This document shows, piece by piece, positions 1 to 6,746 of a DNA stretch of 10,075 nt; the stretch's first letter is position 1, and the number at the start of each line of letters is the position of its first letter. The stretch is taken from positions 1-10,075 of the forward strand of contig JAQUHL010000038.1 of the NCBI GenBank assembly GCA_028683635.1, in the 5' to 3' direction. The notes beneath the pieces were generated by a model. That model was not told the DNA's origin. It ran no database searches and saw nothing but the letters and a program-made list of their open reading frames with translations. This DNA comes from Candidatus Cloacimonadota bacterium (GTDB taxonomy: Bacteria; Cloacimonadota; Cloacimonadia; Cloacimonadales; Cloacimonadaceae). The position numbers and the translations under genes were made by a program.

Positions 1-362
1 CTGGCGCTGATCTTGCTCTCCTCGGCATTCTCGGGAAGGAGCAGGCTGCGACGATAGCTTCCGCTATAGCGTTCGCAACGATAGACAGTGCCCTTTTTCT
101 CTTCTTTGTTTTCGGAAAGTGTGGCCTCGATCATGAGCTGATTGTCATGAATAGAGATTTTGACGTTTTCACGTTTGAACCCGGGCAGATTGGCCAGAAG
201 TTCATACTGCTTTTCATGCTCGATGATGTCGAGGGCCATCGAGCGAATGTTGTCCTCGGGAGTTTCTTCTTCAAACACACGGTTGAAGAAATCATCAAAG
301 AGACTGAGCATGTTGCTCATTGGTCTCATCTCCATGTTTTTACGATAAGGTACGATCTTCAT
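1..362 (-). CDS. Small heat-shock protein, Hsp20/alpha-crystallin family (3' end cut by window edge)
   Basis: This is an ATP-independent holdase chaperone that would bind unfolding proteins in the cytoplasm. The first 120 residues are visible; the stop codon lies beyond base 1. After a flexible N-terminal arm containing an LFDDFFNRVF segment, the alpha-crystallin domain starts near residue 43 (DIIEHEKQYELLANLPGF), the classic 'aDi.Ed.d.y.l.adlPGfkkedv.I' pattern. It continues through QLMIEATLSENKEE, then a Tyr-Arg-Cys-Glu-Arg-Tyr/Ser-Gly-Ser-Tyr/Arg-Arg-Ser stretch matching the usual E.R.yG.F.R.f strand, then LLLPENAEESKISA. The start at 362 is chosen because GGAGG lies 6 bases upstream (369-373). 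Internal Met codons at residues 10, 12, 15 and 18 have no comparable ribosome site. The gene stands apart from the operon upstream, with its own promoter, operator-like repeat and structured leader. Confidence 0.93.
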   Translation of the reverse strand, partial: MKIVPYRKNMEMRPMSNMLSLFDDFFNRVFEEETPEDNIRSMALDIIEHEKQYELLANLPGFKRENVKISIHDNQLMIEATLSENKEEKKGTVYRCERYSGSYRRSLLLPENAEESKISA

Positions 363-368
363 TTTTTA

Positions 369-408
369 CCTCCAATCAAGAGTTTTATTTTTAGTTTTTG
401 AGTGGAAA
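369..408 (-). promoter_or_regulatory. Candidate RNA thermometer hairpin masking the hsp20 ribosome-binding site
   Basis: In the minus-strand transcript, UUUCCACUCAA (408 to 398) pairs with UUGAUUGGAGG (379 to 369). The 11 positions give 10 pairs, two of them G-U wobbles at the ribosome-site end, with one C-U mismatch in the middle. The 18-base A-rich loop (397 to 380) has no obvious structure. The 3' arm contains the whole GGAGG of hsp20, and the AUG follows 6 bases later. A weak, imperfect helix over the Shine-Dalgarno just before a small heat-shock gene is the architecture of ROSE and fourU thermometers. The pairing is read directly from sequence; thermosensing is inferred. Confidence 0.6.
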
Positions 409-479
409 TGACATCATCCACGCCAGCCCACCGCCCATAAGGAATGGAGCGCTTCCCCATACCCCGATGGACTATGTCA
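409..479 (-). promoter_or_regulatory. Structured 5' leader of hsp20 (upstream stem and inner hairpin)
   Basis: UGACAUAGUCCA (479 to 468) can pair with UGGAUGAUGUCA (420 to 409): 11 of 12 positions pair, counting one G-U, with one A-G mismatch. The enclosed 47 bases contain a second hairpin, AUGGGG (460 to 455) with CUCCAU (449 to 444) around a 5-base loop. The stem ends exactly where the ribosome-site-masking hairpin begins (409/408), so the two helices could stack. Multi-hairpin leaders in which only the last helix melts are typical of heat-shock thermometers; any role in tuning is inference. Confidence 0.45.
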
Positions 480-516
480 CTTCACCTTGGAACCTGATTT
501 TTGTAATTCCACAGAC

Positions 517-544
517 ATTATAATCGGGTGCAAGGAAAAGGCAA
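517..544 (-). promoter_or_regulatory. Sigma70-type promoter for hsp20
   Basis: On the minus strand a perfect TATAAT (522 to 517) lies 16 bases downstream of TTGCCT (544 to 539), which matches TTGACA at four of six positions. Transcription would start near base 510, giving a leader of about 148 bases before the hsp20 start codon. It lies between the CIRCE-like repeat and hsp20, in the only sizeable non-coding stretch of the window. Confidence 0.6.
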
Positions 545-578
545 GAAAAACTTAGCAGTCTATGCAGGAGATTGCTAA
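543..578 (-). terminator. Possible intrinsic terminator of the pilus-tcdA operon, shared with the CIRCE-like repeat
   Basis: The same inverted repeat would form an RNA stem of eight pairs and one A-C mismatch with a 9-base loop, followed directly by GTTTTTCTT (551 to 543). This hairpin-plus-U-run layout falls at the end of tcdA, where the operon should stop. The stem is AU-rich and only moderately stable, so termination may be leaky. The shape may be incidental to the operator function. Confidence 0.35.
552..578 (-). promoter_or_regulatory. CIRCE-like operator (probable HrcA binding site)
   Basis: Read on the minus strand the half-sites are TTAGCAATC and GACTGCTAA, separated by exactly 9 bases. 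The CIRCE consensus is TTAGCACTC-N9-GAGTGCTAA, so each half matches at 8 of 9 positions. CIRCE is the operator of the HrcA repressor, which controls heat-shock genes, and this one lies upstream of a small heat-shock gene. It sits 7 bases upstream of the proposed -35 box, whereas CIRCE more often overlaps or follows the promoter. It also contains the tcdA stop codon (575-577). No hrcA gene is in the window. Confidence 0.6.
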
Positions 579-1312
579 TTCGAATTGGAAAGGAGTTGGT
601 TGATGATGTATGCGGCGGCTCTATATCCCATGATTGCAGGCATATAGCTGATCGAGCCAATGGTCTTGCGCTCTCTGCCCCGATGGATAATTATTTCATC
701 CGGGATATCTTCTTCATCTTCCGGAATCAGGGGAGTTTCGGTGGAAAACACGCAGGGGAAGCCGGATTTGATGCCTCGGCGGCGCAGGAATTTGCGCACT
801 CTTTTGGCCAGCGGGCAGGCATGGGTTTTGGAGATATCGGCAATTTGAATCTGGGCAGGATCGAGCCTGTTTCCTGCTCCCATTACCGAGATCAGGGGGA
901 TGGCTTTTTTCAGGCAATATTCCAGCAAACCGATCTTGGGGCCAAGGCTATCTATGGCATCGAGCAGGAAATCCACCGGGGGAATGAGGTTTTCCCGGTT
1001 TTCCTGGGAGCAGAATTCGTTTTTGATCTGAACCCTGGCAGCGGGATTGATGCTATTGATGCGGGTTTTCATCAGTTCAGTTTTGGGGATGCCGATGCTG
1101 CTTTGCAGGGCAATAAGCTGGCGATTGAGGTTAGTGGGATTGACGACATCGAAATCGATGAGCAAAAAGCTGCCGATACCTGCTCTGGCAAGTGCTTCAG
1201 CGGCGTGGGAGCCCACTCCTCCCAAGCCAATTACGGCCACTCTGCTGGCATTGAGTTTGGCCAGCCCTGCATCGCCGATCAGGAGTTTGGTTCGCTGAAA
1301 GATATCCACCAT
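575..1312 (-). CDS. tcdA: tRNA threonylcarbamoyladenosine dehydratase TcdA (CsdL/YgdL, E1-like)
   Basis: TcdA uses ATP to dehydrate the t6A37 modification of ANN-decoding tRNAs to the cyclic form ct6A, in the cytoplasm. The 245-residue protein opens with the E1-like nucleotide-binding fold: GLGGVGS at residues 29-35, then DFDVVNPTNLNRQ at 53-65, whose Asp, Asn and Arg residues bind ATP/Mg. DAIDSL (118-123) and MGAGNRLDP (144-152) follow. TcdA-specific marks that separate it from MoeB/ThiF are KTHACPLAKRVRKFLRRRGI (162-181), VFSTE near 188-192, and the C-terminal GSISYMPAIMGYRAA (219-233). The zinc cysteine pairs of MoeB/ThiF are absent, as expected. It is slightly shorter than the E. coli protein (about 268). 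The gene starts 3 bases after the tatD stop, is last in the operon, and ends in TAG inside the CIRCE-like repeat. Confidence 0.92.
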   Translation of the reverse strand: MVDIFQRTKLLIGDAGLAKLNASRVAVIGLGGVGSHAAEALARAGIGSFLLIDFDVVNPTNLNRQLIALQSSIGIPKTELMKTRINSINPAARVQIKNEFCSQENRENLIPPVDFLLDAIDSLGPKIGLLEYCLKKAIPLISVMGAGNRLDPAQIQIADISKTHACPLAKRVRKFLRRRGIKSGFPCVFSTETPLIPEDEEDIPDEIIIHRGRERKTIGSISYMPAIMGYRAAAYIINQLLSNSN

Positions 1313-1315
1313 TGC

Positions 1316-2047
1316 TCAAGCCCACAATGCGAGGTAGTTTTGCTTTTGAATGGCTATGAGTTCTTCCCGGGAGTGGATATTTCTCTGGCTGGCATCTTCC
1401 AGGATTCTGAGGGGTTTCAGCAGAGGATTTTCAGGACTGCGGGGCTGGGGCAGGTAGTAGCGGGTATAATCCGATTCAAAGAGAAAATTGCCGCAAGAGA
1501 GCATGGCATCCAACAGAAAAGTCTTATCGGGTTTGAGTATCCGGGAACTGATCGTCCAGAGGCAGGACAGGCGGTTTAAGGCTTCAAAGCCTTCCAGAGA
1601 GCCGGCATAGCCGTGGATGAGATAGTGCAGGGGAAAGGTTCTGAGCAGTTCATAAGCTTTATGTTGATGACCCACGAGGTGAATCACTACCGGTACCTGA
1701 TACTCTGCGGCGAGGGCAAGCTGGGCGGAAAACACTTGGATCTGGCCTTCGATATCAGGATTGTTGCGATCGAGCCCTATCTCGCCGATAGCTTTGATGG
1801 TGCCGGAGGCCAACAGGGACTGGATATCCCCGGGTTCAAGATCACAATCCTCAAAATTGGGATGGATACCGGTGCACCAATCGACATTGGAACGGGGGTG
1901 CTGTTTGTGCCATTCTACTTCCGATTTCATCAGGGCAATACTGAAAAAGTGGTCTATCCCCTTACCAGCACAATCTTCAAGCAGGGGTTCAACTTCGAGT
2001 TCAGCAGCCAGATTGGCAAGGTGGAGATGGGCGTCGACGATGTTCAT
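1316..2047 (-). CDS. TatD-family metal-dependent hydrolase (putative deoxyribonuclease)
   Basis: TatD proteins are TIM-barrel, divalent-metal-dependent hydrolases; characterised members are 3'-5' DNases, and some act in DNA repair or D-amino-acyl-tRNA editing. The 243-residue product shows the family ligands in order: DAHLHL (His7, His9), GIHP (60-63), GEIGLD (Glu89), VIHLVGH (His123), LIHGYAGS (His145) and ESDY (Asp193, usually ETDxP). It is a little shorter than the usual 255-265 residues, mostly in the loops. No ribosome site is visible before the ATG, which lies 9 bases after the kinase stop, so translation probably depends on coupling. Substrate cannot be told from sequence. Membership of the pilus operon looks positional rather than functional. 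Confidence 0.88.
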   Translation of the reverse strand: MNIVDAHLHLANLAAELEVEPLLEDCAGKGIDHFFSIALMKSEVEWHKQHPRSNVDWCTGIHPNFEDCDLEPGDIQSLLASGTIKAIGEIGLDRNNPDIEGQIQVFSAQLALAAEYQVPVVIHLVGHQHKAYELLRTFPLHYLIHGYAGSLEGFEALNRLSCLWTISSRILKPDKTFLLDAMLSCGNFLFESDYTRYYLPQPRSPENPLLKPLRILEDASQRNIHSREELIAIQKQNYLALWA

Positions 2048-2056
2048 AAAGAGAAA

Positions 2057-4639
2057 CTAAGCTTTGGATTCGGCAAGGATCTGGCGGATGATCTGGATCA
2101 GTTCTTCGGGCAGGATGGGTTTGTTGATGATTTTGGAGATACCAATCTCCCGGGCATCCGTGGTCATTTTATGATCCGTAAACCCGGAGTAAAGTATAAT
2201 GGGAATGCTGCGCTGGGCGAGGATCATGGTGCTGAGCTTGAGGCCGTCAATATTGGGCATGGTGACGTCTGCGATCAGCAGATCGAAGTTATCGGGATAG
2301 TCGTTGAAGGTTTGGAGTGCCTGCAGACTGTCGCTGAAAGGACGCACTTCATAACCGGCGGTGGAGAGCGCTTCAGTGAAGAGATCAACGAGGGCTCTTT
2401 CGTCGTCCACGAACAGAATCCGGGCAGGAAGGAAGGGATAGCTCTTCTTTTCCGGAGTCGCATCTTCCAGGCTAAAGCCTTCAGTGACGGGCAGATAGAT
2501 ATGAAAATTGGTACCCTCGCCCTGGACGGAATCCAGCCAGATGAATCCATCATAGGAGCTGATGATGCCCTGCACGATGGAAAGCCCCAGTCCGGTACCC
2601 TCTCCTGGGGCCTTGGTGCTGAAATATGGATCGAAGATGCGTTGTAACAAGCCGGCAGGGATACCTACTCCCGTATCTGATATGCAGAGGTGCAAATAAT
2701 CTGTCTCCAAATGAACATTGGGATGCAGGCCGATCAGTTCAAAGCCGCCTATGGATTTCAGACTGATGGTGAGGGTTCCGCCATCGGAACGCATGGCATG
2801 ATAGGAATTGGAACTGAGGTTCATCAGGATTTGCTGGATCTCGGTGGGATCGGCAAGGGTGTATTGGAAGGATTCCAGTTCGGGTTGAATCTTGATGCTG
2901 GAAGGGATGGAAGCCCGGATCATGGGAATGGTATCTGTGATCACATCAGCCAGGACAAGGGGTTTGACGGTTTTTTCACTCTGCCTGCTGAAGGTGAGAA
3001 TCTTGCCGATCAGGGTCTTGGCTCTCAGGCAGGCTTTGAGTGCTTCATCGAGATCATCCTGAGCCTCGGAGCTTCCCTCTATCTTTCCGGCAGCCAAGGC
3101 AATGTAGCCGGCTATGATGGTGATGATGTTGTTAAAATCGTGGGCAATGCCACCGGCAAGGGTACCAATGGATTCCATCTTCTGGGATTGGCGAAGTTTG
3201 GATTCGATGCTTTTCAGCTCGGAAAGATCCCTGGTGATGAAAATCAGTTTGTTGGGAATCTGGTTGGAATCATAGATCACGGAAGCTGAGACCAGAGCCG
3301 GGAAGCTATTATCGCCATCGGGACTGCCCCTGCGGAGGATTTCAAATTCCCGGTTTTTGACCAGGCCTTCCTTGAGCAGGGAATCTATGAACTCCTTAAA
3401 TTCCTTGCGGTCGGAGCTTTTTACTATTTGCAGGAGGGAATGATCCGGGCCGTCGGCTGCGTCCTCCAGAGGTGAATAGCCCAGGAGGCGGAGCGTTTCG
3501 TCGTTCAGGGATTGGATTTCATATTTCAAACCGGTAACGATGATGGATTCGGGACTGGTGATCAGGATTTTGCGGGTTTGTTCTTCGATTTCGCGCAGTT
3601 TGATTTCGGTCTTGATGCGGTCGTCAATTTCCTTGATCAGGTCTTGTTTTTGATCGAAGAATTTGCGTACCAGAATGGCAATGTCTGCCACCTCATTGTT
3701 TTTCTCACGCAGTTTGGATAGCAATTCGGGATCGTTTTCTTTCAGGCTTTTGGAGATCAGTTTGAGGGGGTAGGAGATCCAATAGTGCAGCAGGGTGAAG
3801 TGGATAACCAAAAAGATCAGAATACAGCCCAGTGCTCCAAGGGTGATCTGCTTGCCCAAAAGGCGTAATTGGGAAAGGTAGGGATTTGAATAGCGGAAAC
3901 TTATCCAGGCAATGGGAGTGCCCGTGTAATCATTGATCTGCCGGATGACCCGGATGTTGTAATCGATGATCTGAGCCTGGCTATCCCTGCCGGAAGATTT
4001 TGGTGCCGGAGCAGAGGTGTCGGTTTTACTGGGATGAATGAAAGAGATACCGGTATGGTAGTTCAGGGATTTGGCCAGGTCGTTTATATACTTGTTATCA
4101 ATACTGCTGCATACAAAGATGTATCCCGCCGGAGGAGTGAATCTAAGGGTGTCATGTGCAGCATGGATGCTGGCTGCAGAGGTGGCAAGGATGATGTTCT
4201 GTTCTTTGAGGTGGAAACTGAGCCGGCGGCCGAGCGCCAGGCTATCGAGGATGGCTTGGGGAAACTCATAATTCCTCAGGCCGGGGAATTTGTCTCCAGC
4301 TTCGGAAAAGACTATCTGCCGGGAGGCGTTATAGACCTGGACGAGGCTGTAATCAAAGGTGTGAATGAGGTTTGAAAGGTTGTTCTCTGCCCATTCGGGA
4401 TCGGGTTTGTATATGAAAGCAAGCATGTCACTCGAGAGGCTGCTTTCCTCCACGATACGTTGCAGGGTATTGCTTTTAATTTCAAAGATGGTATCGATGG
4501 TCAGCTTGCGGTGAGCAGAATCCGATTCCAGATAGAGCTGGCTTTCCCGGTGTTTGATGGCAAAAAAGAGGTAAAGAAAGCCACCAAAGACTATGGCAAT
4601 CGCAAAAAACAGCAGCAATAGCCGTTGGGATATTTTCAT
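2057..4639 (-). CDS. Membrane-bound hybrid sensor histidine kinase with PAS and C-terminal receiver domain
   Basis: The 860-residue kinase has a transmembrane helix at about 6-28, a periplasmic sensor region of roughly 230 residues (30-262) with no family I can name, and a second helix at 264-287. A HAMP-like linker follows (289-340, with Pro291 and an NNE motif), then a short coiled coil and a PAS domain (about 352-475). The HisKA motif is GIAHDFNN with phospho-acceptor His500, of the NtrB/PAS-HDFNN type. The HATPase domain has N607/N611, DTGVGI (655-660), FDPYFSTK (669-676) and GTGLGLS (681-687). After a short linker comes a receiver domain with acidic pair Asp745/Asp746, phospho-acceptor Asp791, Ser818 and Lys840. 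There is no DNA-binding output, so signalling must pass to another protein. Its ATG overlaps the secretin stop (ATGA) and lacks a clear ribosome site, so its synthesis probably depends on secretin translation. Confidence 0.93.
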   Translation of the reverse strand: MKISQRLLLLFFAIAIVFGGFLYLFFAIKHRESQLYLESDSAHRKLTIDTIFEIKSNTLQRIVEESSLSSDMLAFIYKPDPEWAENNLSNLIHTFDYSLVQVYNASRQIVFSEAGDKFPGLRNYEFPQAILDSLALGRRLSFHLKEQNIILATSAASIHAAHDTLRFTPPAGYIFVCSSIDNKYINDLAKSLNYHTGISFIHPSKTDTSAPAPKSSGRDSQAQIIDYNIRVIRQINDYTGTPIAWISFRYSNPYLSQLRLLGKQITLGALGCILIFLVIHFTLLHYWISYPLKLISKSLKENDPELLSKLREKNNEVADIAILVRKFFDQKQDLIKEIDDRIKTEIKLREIEEQTRKILITSPESIIVTGLKYEIQSLNDETLRLLGYSPLEDAADGPDHSLLQIVKSSDRKEFKEFIDSLLKEGLVKNREFEILRRGSPDGDNSFPALVSASVIYDSNQIPNKLIFITRDLSELKSIESKLRQSQKMESIGTLAGGIAHDFNNIITIIAGYIALAAGKIEGSSEAQDDLDEALKACLRAKTLIGKILTFSRQSEKTVKPLVLADVITDTIPMIRASIPSSIKIQPELESFQYTLADPTEIQQILMNLSSNSYHAMRSDGGTLTISLKSIGGFELIGLHPNVHLETDYLHLCISDTGVGIPAGLLQRIFDPYFSTKAPGEGTGLGLSIVQGIISSYDGFIWLDSVQGEGTNFHIYLPVTEGFSLEDATPEKKSYPFLPARILFVDDERALVDLFTEALSTAGYEVRPFSDSLQALQTFNDYPDNFDLLIADVTMPNIDGLKLSTMILAQRSIPIILYSGFTDHKMTTDAREIGISKIINKPILPEELIQIIRQILAESKA

Positions 4640-5889
4640 TCAGACGATTCAGAGGTAGCAGTGCTATCAGGTTTTTCAATCAGCTGATCAACTGCCTGGG
4701 CAGCTTCTTCCTCAACCGCTGTTTCAGATAGTGCTTTGTTCAGACGTTGCTTGACTCCTTCCACGATTTCGACCTTGAGAATGATTACCAGTTCGCGTTC
4801 TTTGCGCTCGACCTTGTTGTAGCCAGTCAGGTAACGGATGCCAAATACCCACCAGGGGAGGTCTTTGAGGATGGGAATACCGCTGCGGATGGTGACTTCA
4901 TCGTTGTCATACAGGCCACCGATCACAGTTTCTTCGCCATCGAAGAGCACCAGCTCAGTGGAGGATTTGCTTTTATTGATAATTGTACTGACCGCTCCGG
5001 GGGTGGCGGAACTGCGCTCGATACTGGCAACCAGATGGATCACTTCCATGCTGTCGCTGACCACGATGGTGGGATCAACCGTCATGATCACACCGGTTGC
5101 AAAGAACTGATCGGTGGTGTTTCCTGCCTCGTCCACGGATTTGACGGAGAAGTCCTGACCCACCTGGATGAATCCGCGTTTACCGGAATTGACCAGGATG
5201 TTTGGCTCGGCCAGAACAGTTCCTTTCTGGTTGGATTCAATGGTGCGCAGCAGGGTGTTTACCTGGATCTTGGTGGATCCGATACCGGTAGATCTGCCGG
5301 CACTGATGTTCAAGCCTTCATCGCTCACATTCTGGGCTCCGGGGAAACCTATGGTGGCGGAAACAGAGCCATTGAGCAGGGTTGACCAATCGATCCCGAA
5401 GGAGCGCAGATATGCTTTATCGGCCAGCATGACCACTGCATTGATGCGTACCTGTTTGGTATCCAGGTTTGCCTGGGTGTCTTTTTCCTCGGTCTTTTTC
5501 TCCTCCTGCTGGGTTGGATCCGTGAGGGAAATGTAGCCCGCTTGTTCCACAACCTTGAGATTGTTTTTCAGGGCGATAAGTTGCAGGGCAGTTTTGTAGG
5601 GAAGCGCATTGATGGGGACTCCGATGCTGGAATTGAAGCTGCTGAGATTTATCATCTTCTTTTTATCATAGCGCCAGTAAAAGCTTTCGAGGATCTGCAC
5701 TGCATCATTGATGTGGGTGGTCTCGCTGATGGTAACAAGCCTGTCCGAAGGAGTTTCCTGAGCCGATACCCTGAAGAAGGCACAAAACATGCCAATGATG
5801 ATGATGAGTTTGATATATCTCATGGTTTTATATCCTTTAAAGATTTGTGGGGTTTGGTTTCTTTCCGGTTTATCTATATTTGTCTTCAT
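4636..5889 (-). CDS. Short secretin, PilQ/GspD family (outer-membrane pore of type IV pilus or type II secretion)
   Basis: Secretins form the multimeric outer-membrane channel through which the pilus or secreted protein passes. The product has a signal peptide at residues 23-43 (MRYIKLIIIIGMFCAFFRVSA, cut before QE), one STN/N0-like domain at about 52-122, a charged linker, and the secretin barrel domain at about 145-377. The barrel carries GTVLAEPNILVNSGKRGFIQVG (223-244), STELVLFDGEETVIGG (310-325) and the C-terminal signature SGIPILKDLPWW (336-347). An acidic tail follows. At 417 residues it is much shorter than typical PilQ or GspD (600-750), which carry several more N or AMIN domains. 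The 5889 start overlaps the upstream stop (ATGA) and has GAGAGGA 8 bases before it. ATG 5823, with AAAGGA 9 bases before it, would give a standard signal peptide and is a serious alternative. Confidence 0.9.
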   Translation of the reverse strand: MKTNIDKPERNQTPQIFKGYKTMRYIKLIIIIGMFCAFFRVSAQETPSDRLVTISETTHINDAVQILESFYWRYDKKKMINLSSFNSSIGVPINALPYKTALQLIALKNNLKVVEQAGYISLTDPTQQEEKKTEEKDTQANLDTKQVRINAVVMLADKAYLRSFGIDWSTLLNGSVSATIGFPGAQNVSDEGLNISAGRSTGIGSTKIQVNTLLRTIESNQKGTVLAEPNILVNSGKRGFIQVGQDFSVKSVDEAGNTTDQFFATGVIMTVDPTIVVSDSMEVIHLVASIERSSATPGAVSTIINKSKSSTELVLFDGEETVIGGLYDNDEVTIRSGIPILKDLPWWVFGIRYLTGYNKVERKERELVIILKVEIVEGVKQRLNKALSETAVEEEAAQAVDQLIEKPDSTATSESSE

Positions 5890-6746
5890 TTTTGAGTTCC
5901 TCTCAGGAAAAGGGTTTTTTCTTCCAGAACACCATAGACGTCGATGCGGAAGATCGCTTTCCCTTCCTTGGGATGAATACTGTGCAGCGATCCAAAAGCC
6001 ACTTTGTCGCCAGGGCTGAGAATCTTGATCACGCCTTGTTCATCCCGCAAGAAGACACTGCGCTGTGTCATTCCAACCAGAGAGACCATATCCAGGGACA
6101 GCAAGCCGGGTTCCGCTTCTTTATTGATGGCGGAATCAGCAATCCGGGTGCGGAAAATCTGGTATTTTGCAGCTACCGGACTGATGTCCTTGCGGCTGAC
6201 ATCCAGGTGGTTTGTGCCTCCTTCCGTGTAGTGAGTCCGCATAACAATGGAAAAGGAAACCGTGTCACTTCCGGCGATATTATCCGCTCCGATGGATAAA
6301 TCTTCCAGAGTGATCAGAGCCCTCTGGTTTTCCATATGGTTCACAAAGGTGAGTAGTTCACGGAAGTTAGAACGCCCGCTGATGACGTATTCATTGAAGT
6401 TTGCCTGTTTGGCAGTGGAGGCCGGAGAAAAATCGAACACGAGGTTCAAGCCGGACCAGTTCAGGATCTTGAGCAAATAATTATAAGTAAGGGCGGAATC
6501 ATCCTTTTCCAGGATCAGCTTGCTTTGCTGGGCATGAAGCTCTTTTTGGAGCTGGTAGGTTTTGCGCAGGGAGTCGATATTGGTGATCTGGTTTTCGATG
6601 GCGATAATCTGGGCTTGGAGGAGCTTGTTTTTCTTCTGCATCTCTTCAGTTTTGTTCCTCACAGATCGCAGAGCGGTGGAGGTTACAAAGGATACTACCA
6701 CCAACAGAGAGGCCAGGACAATGGTGTTTCTTCTGGTATTGGTCAT
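5886..6746 (-). CDS. PilO-PilP fusion, inner-membrane/periplasmic alignment protein
   Basis: The 286-residue protein has one N-terminal transmembrane helix (9-26) and a periplasmic coiled coil (28-80). A ferredoxin-like PilO/GspM-type domain follows (about 84-172, with YLLKILNWSGLNLVFDF and NFRELLTFVNHMENQ). The C-terminal segment at about 217-282 (LLSLDMVSLVGMTQRSVFLR, then GVIKILSPGDKVA, then VYGVLEEKTLFLRG) resembles PilP or the GspC homology region, the module that contacts the secretin. PilP is normally a separate lipoprotein; there is no lipobox here. The gene overlaps the PilMN gene upstream by ATGA and has a strong GGAGG 6 bases before its ATG, inside that gene (6753-6757). It overlaps the secretin gene downstream the same way. 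The assignment rests on domain order and context, because these families are weakly conserved. Confidence 0.8.
   Translation of the reverse strand: MTNTRRNTIVLASLLVVVSFVTSTALRSVRNKTEEMQKKNKLLQAQIIAIENQITNIDSLRKTYQLQKELHAQQSKLILEKDDSALTYNYLLKILNWSGLNLVFDFSPASTAKQANFNEYVISGRSNFRELLTFVNHMENQRALITLEDLSIGADNIAGSDTVSFSIVMRTHYTEGGTNHLDVSRKDISPVAAKYQIFRTRIADSAINKEAEPGLLSLDMVSLVGMTQRSVFLRDEQGVIKILSPGDKVAFGSLHSIHPKEGKAIFRIDVYGVLEEKTLFLRGTQK

Noticed and set aside
575..1312. MoeB/ThiF identity for the E1-like protein
   Set aside because: The zinc-binding CxxC pairs are missing, while the PLAKRVRK and GSISYMP segments typical of TcdA are present.
572..1579. Long plus-strand open frame of 335 codons
   Set aside because: It is antisense to tcdA and tatD, crosses their boundary, and has no recognisable domain. 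The minus-strand products show full family motifs.
1613..2647. Long plus-strand open frame of 344 codons
   Set aside because: It is antisense to tatD and to the kinase receiver/HATPase region. Its translation is low in motif content and is explained by codon bias of the opposite strand.
5265..5300. Cluster of six-base palindromes (GGATCC, ACCGGT, AGATCT) suggesting an engineered joint
   Set aside because: They lie inside an unbroken, well-aligned secretin reading frame with normal family residues, so they are chance sites.
4747..5385. Plus-strand open frame of 212 codons opposite the secretin
   Set aside because: It is the mirror of the secretin barrel domain, with no ribosome site or domain.
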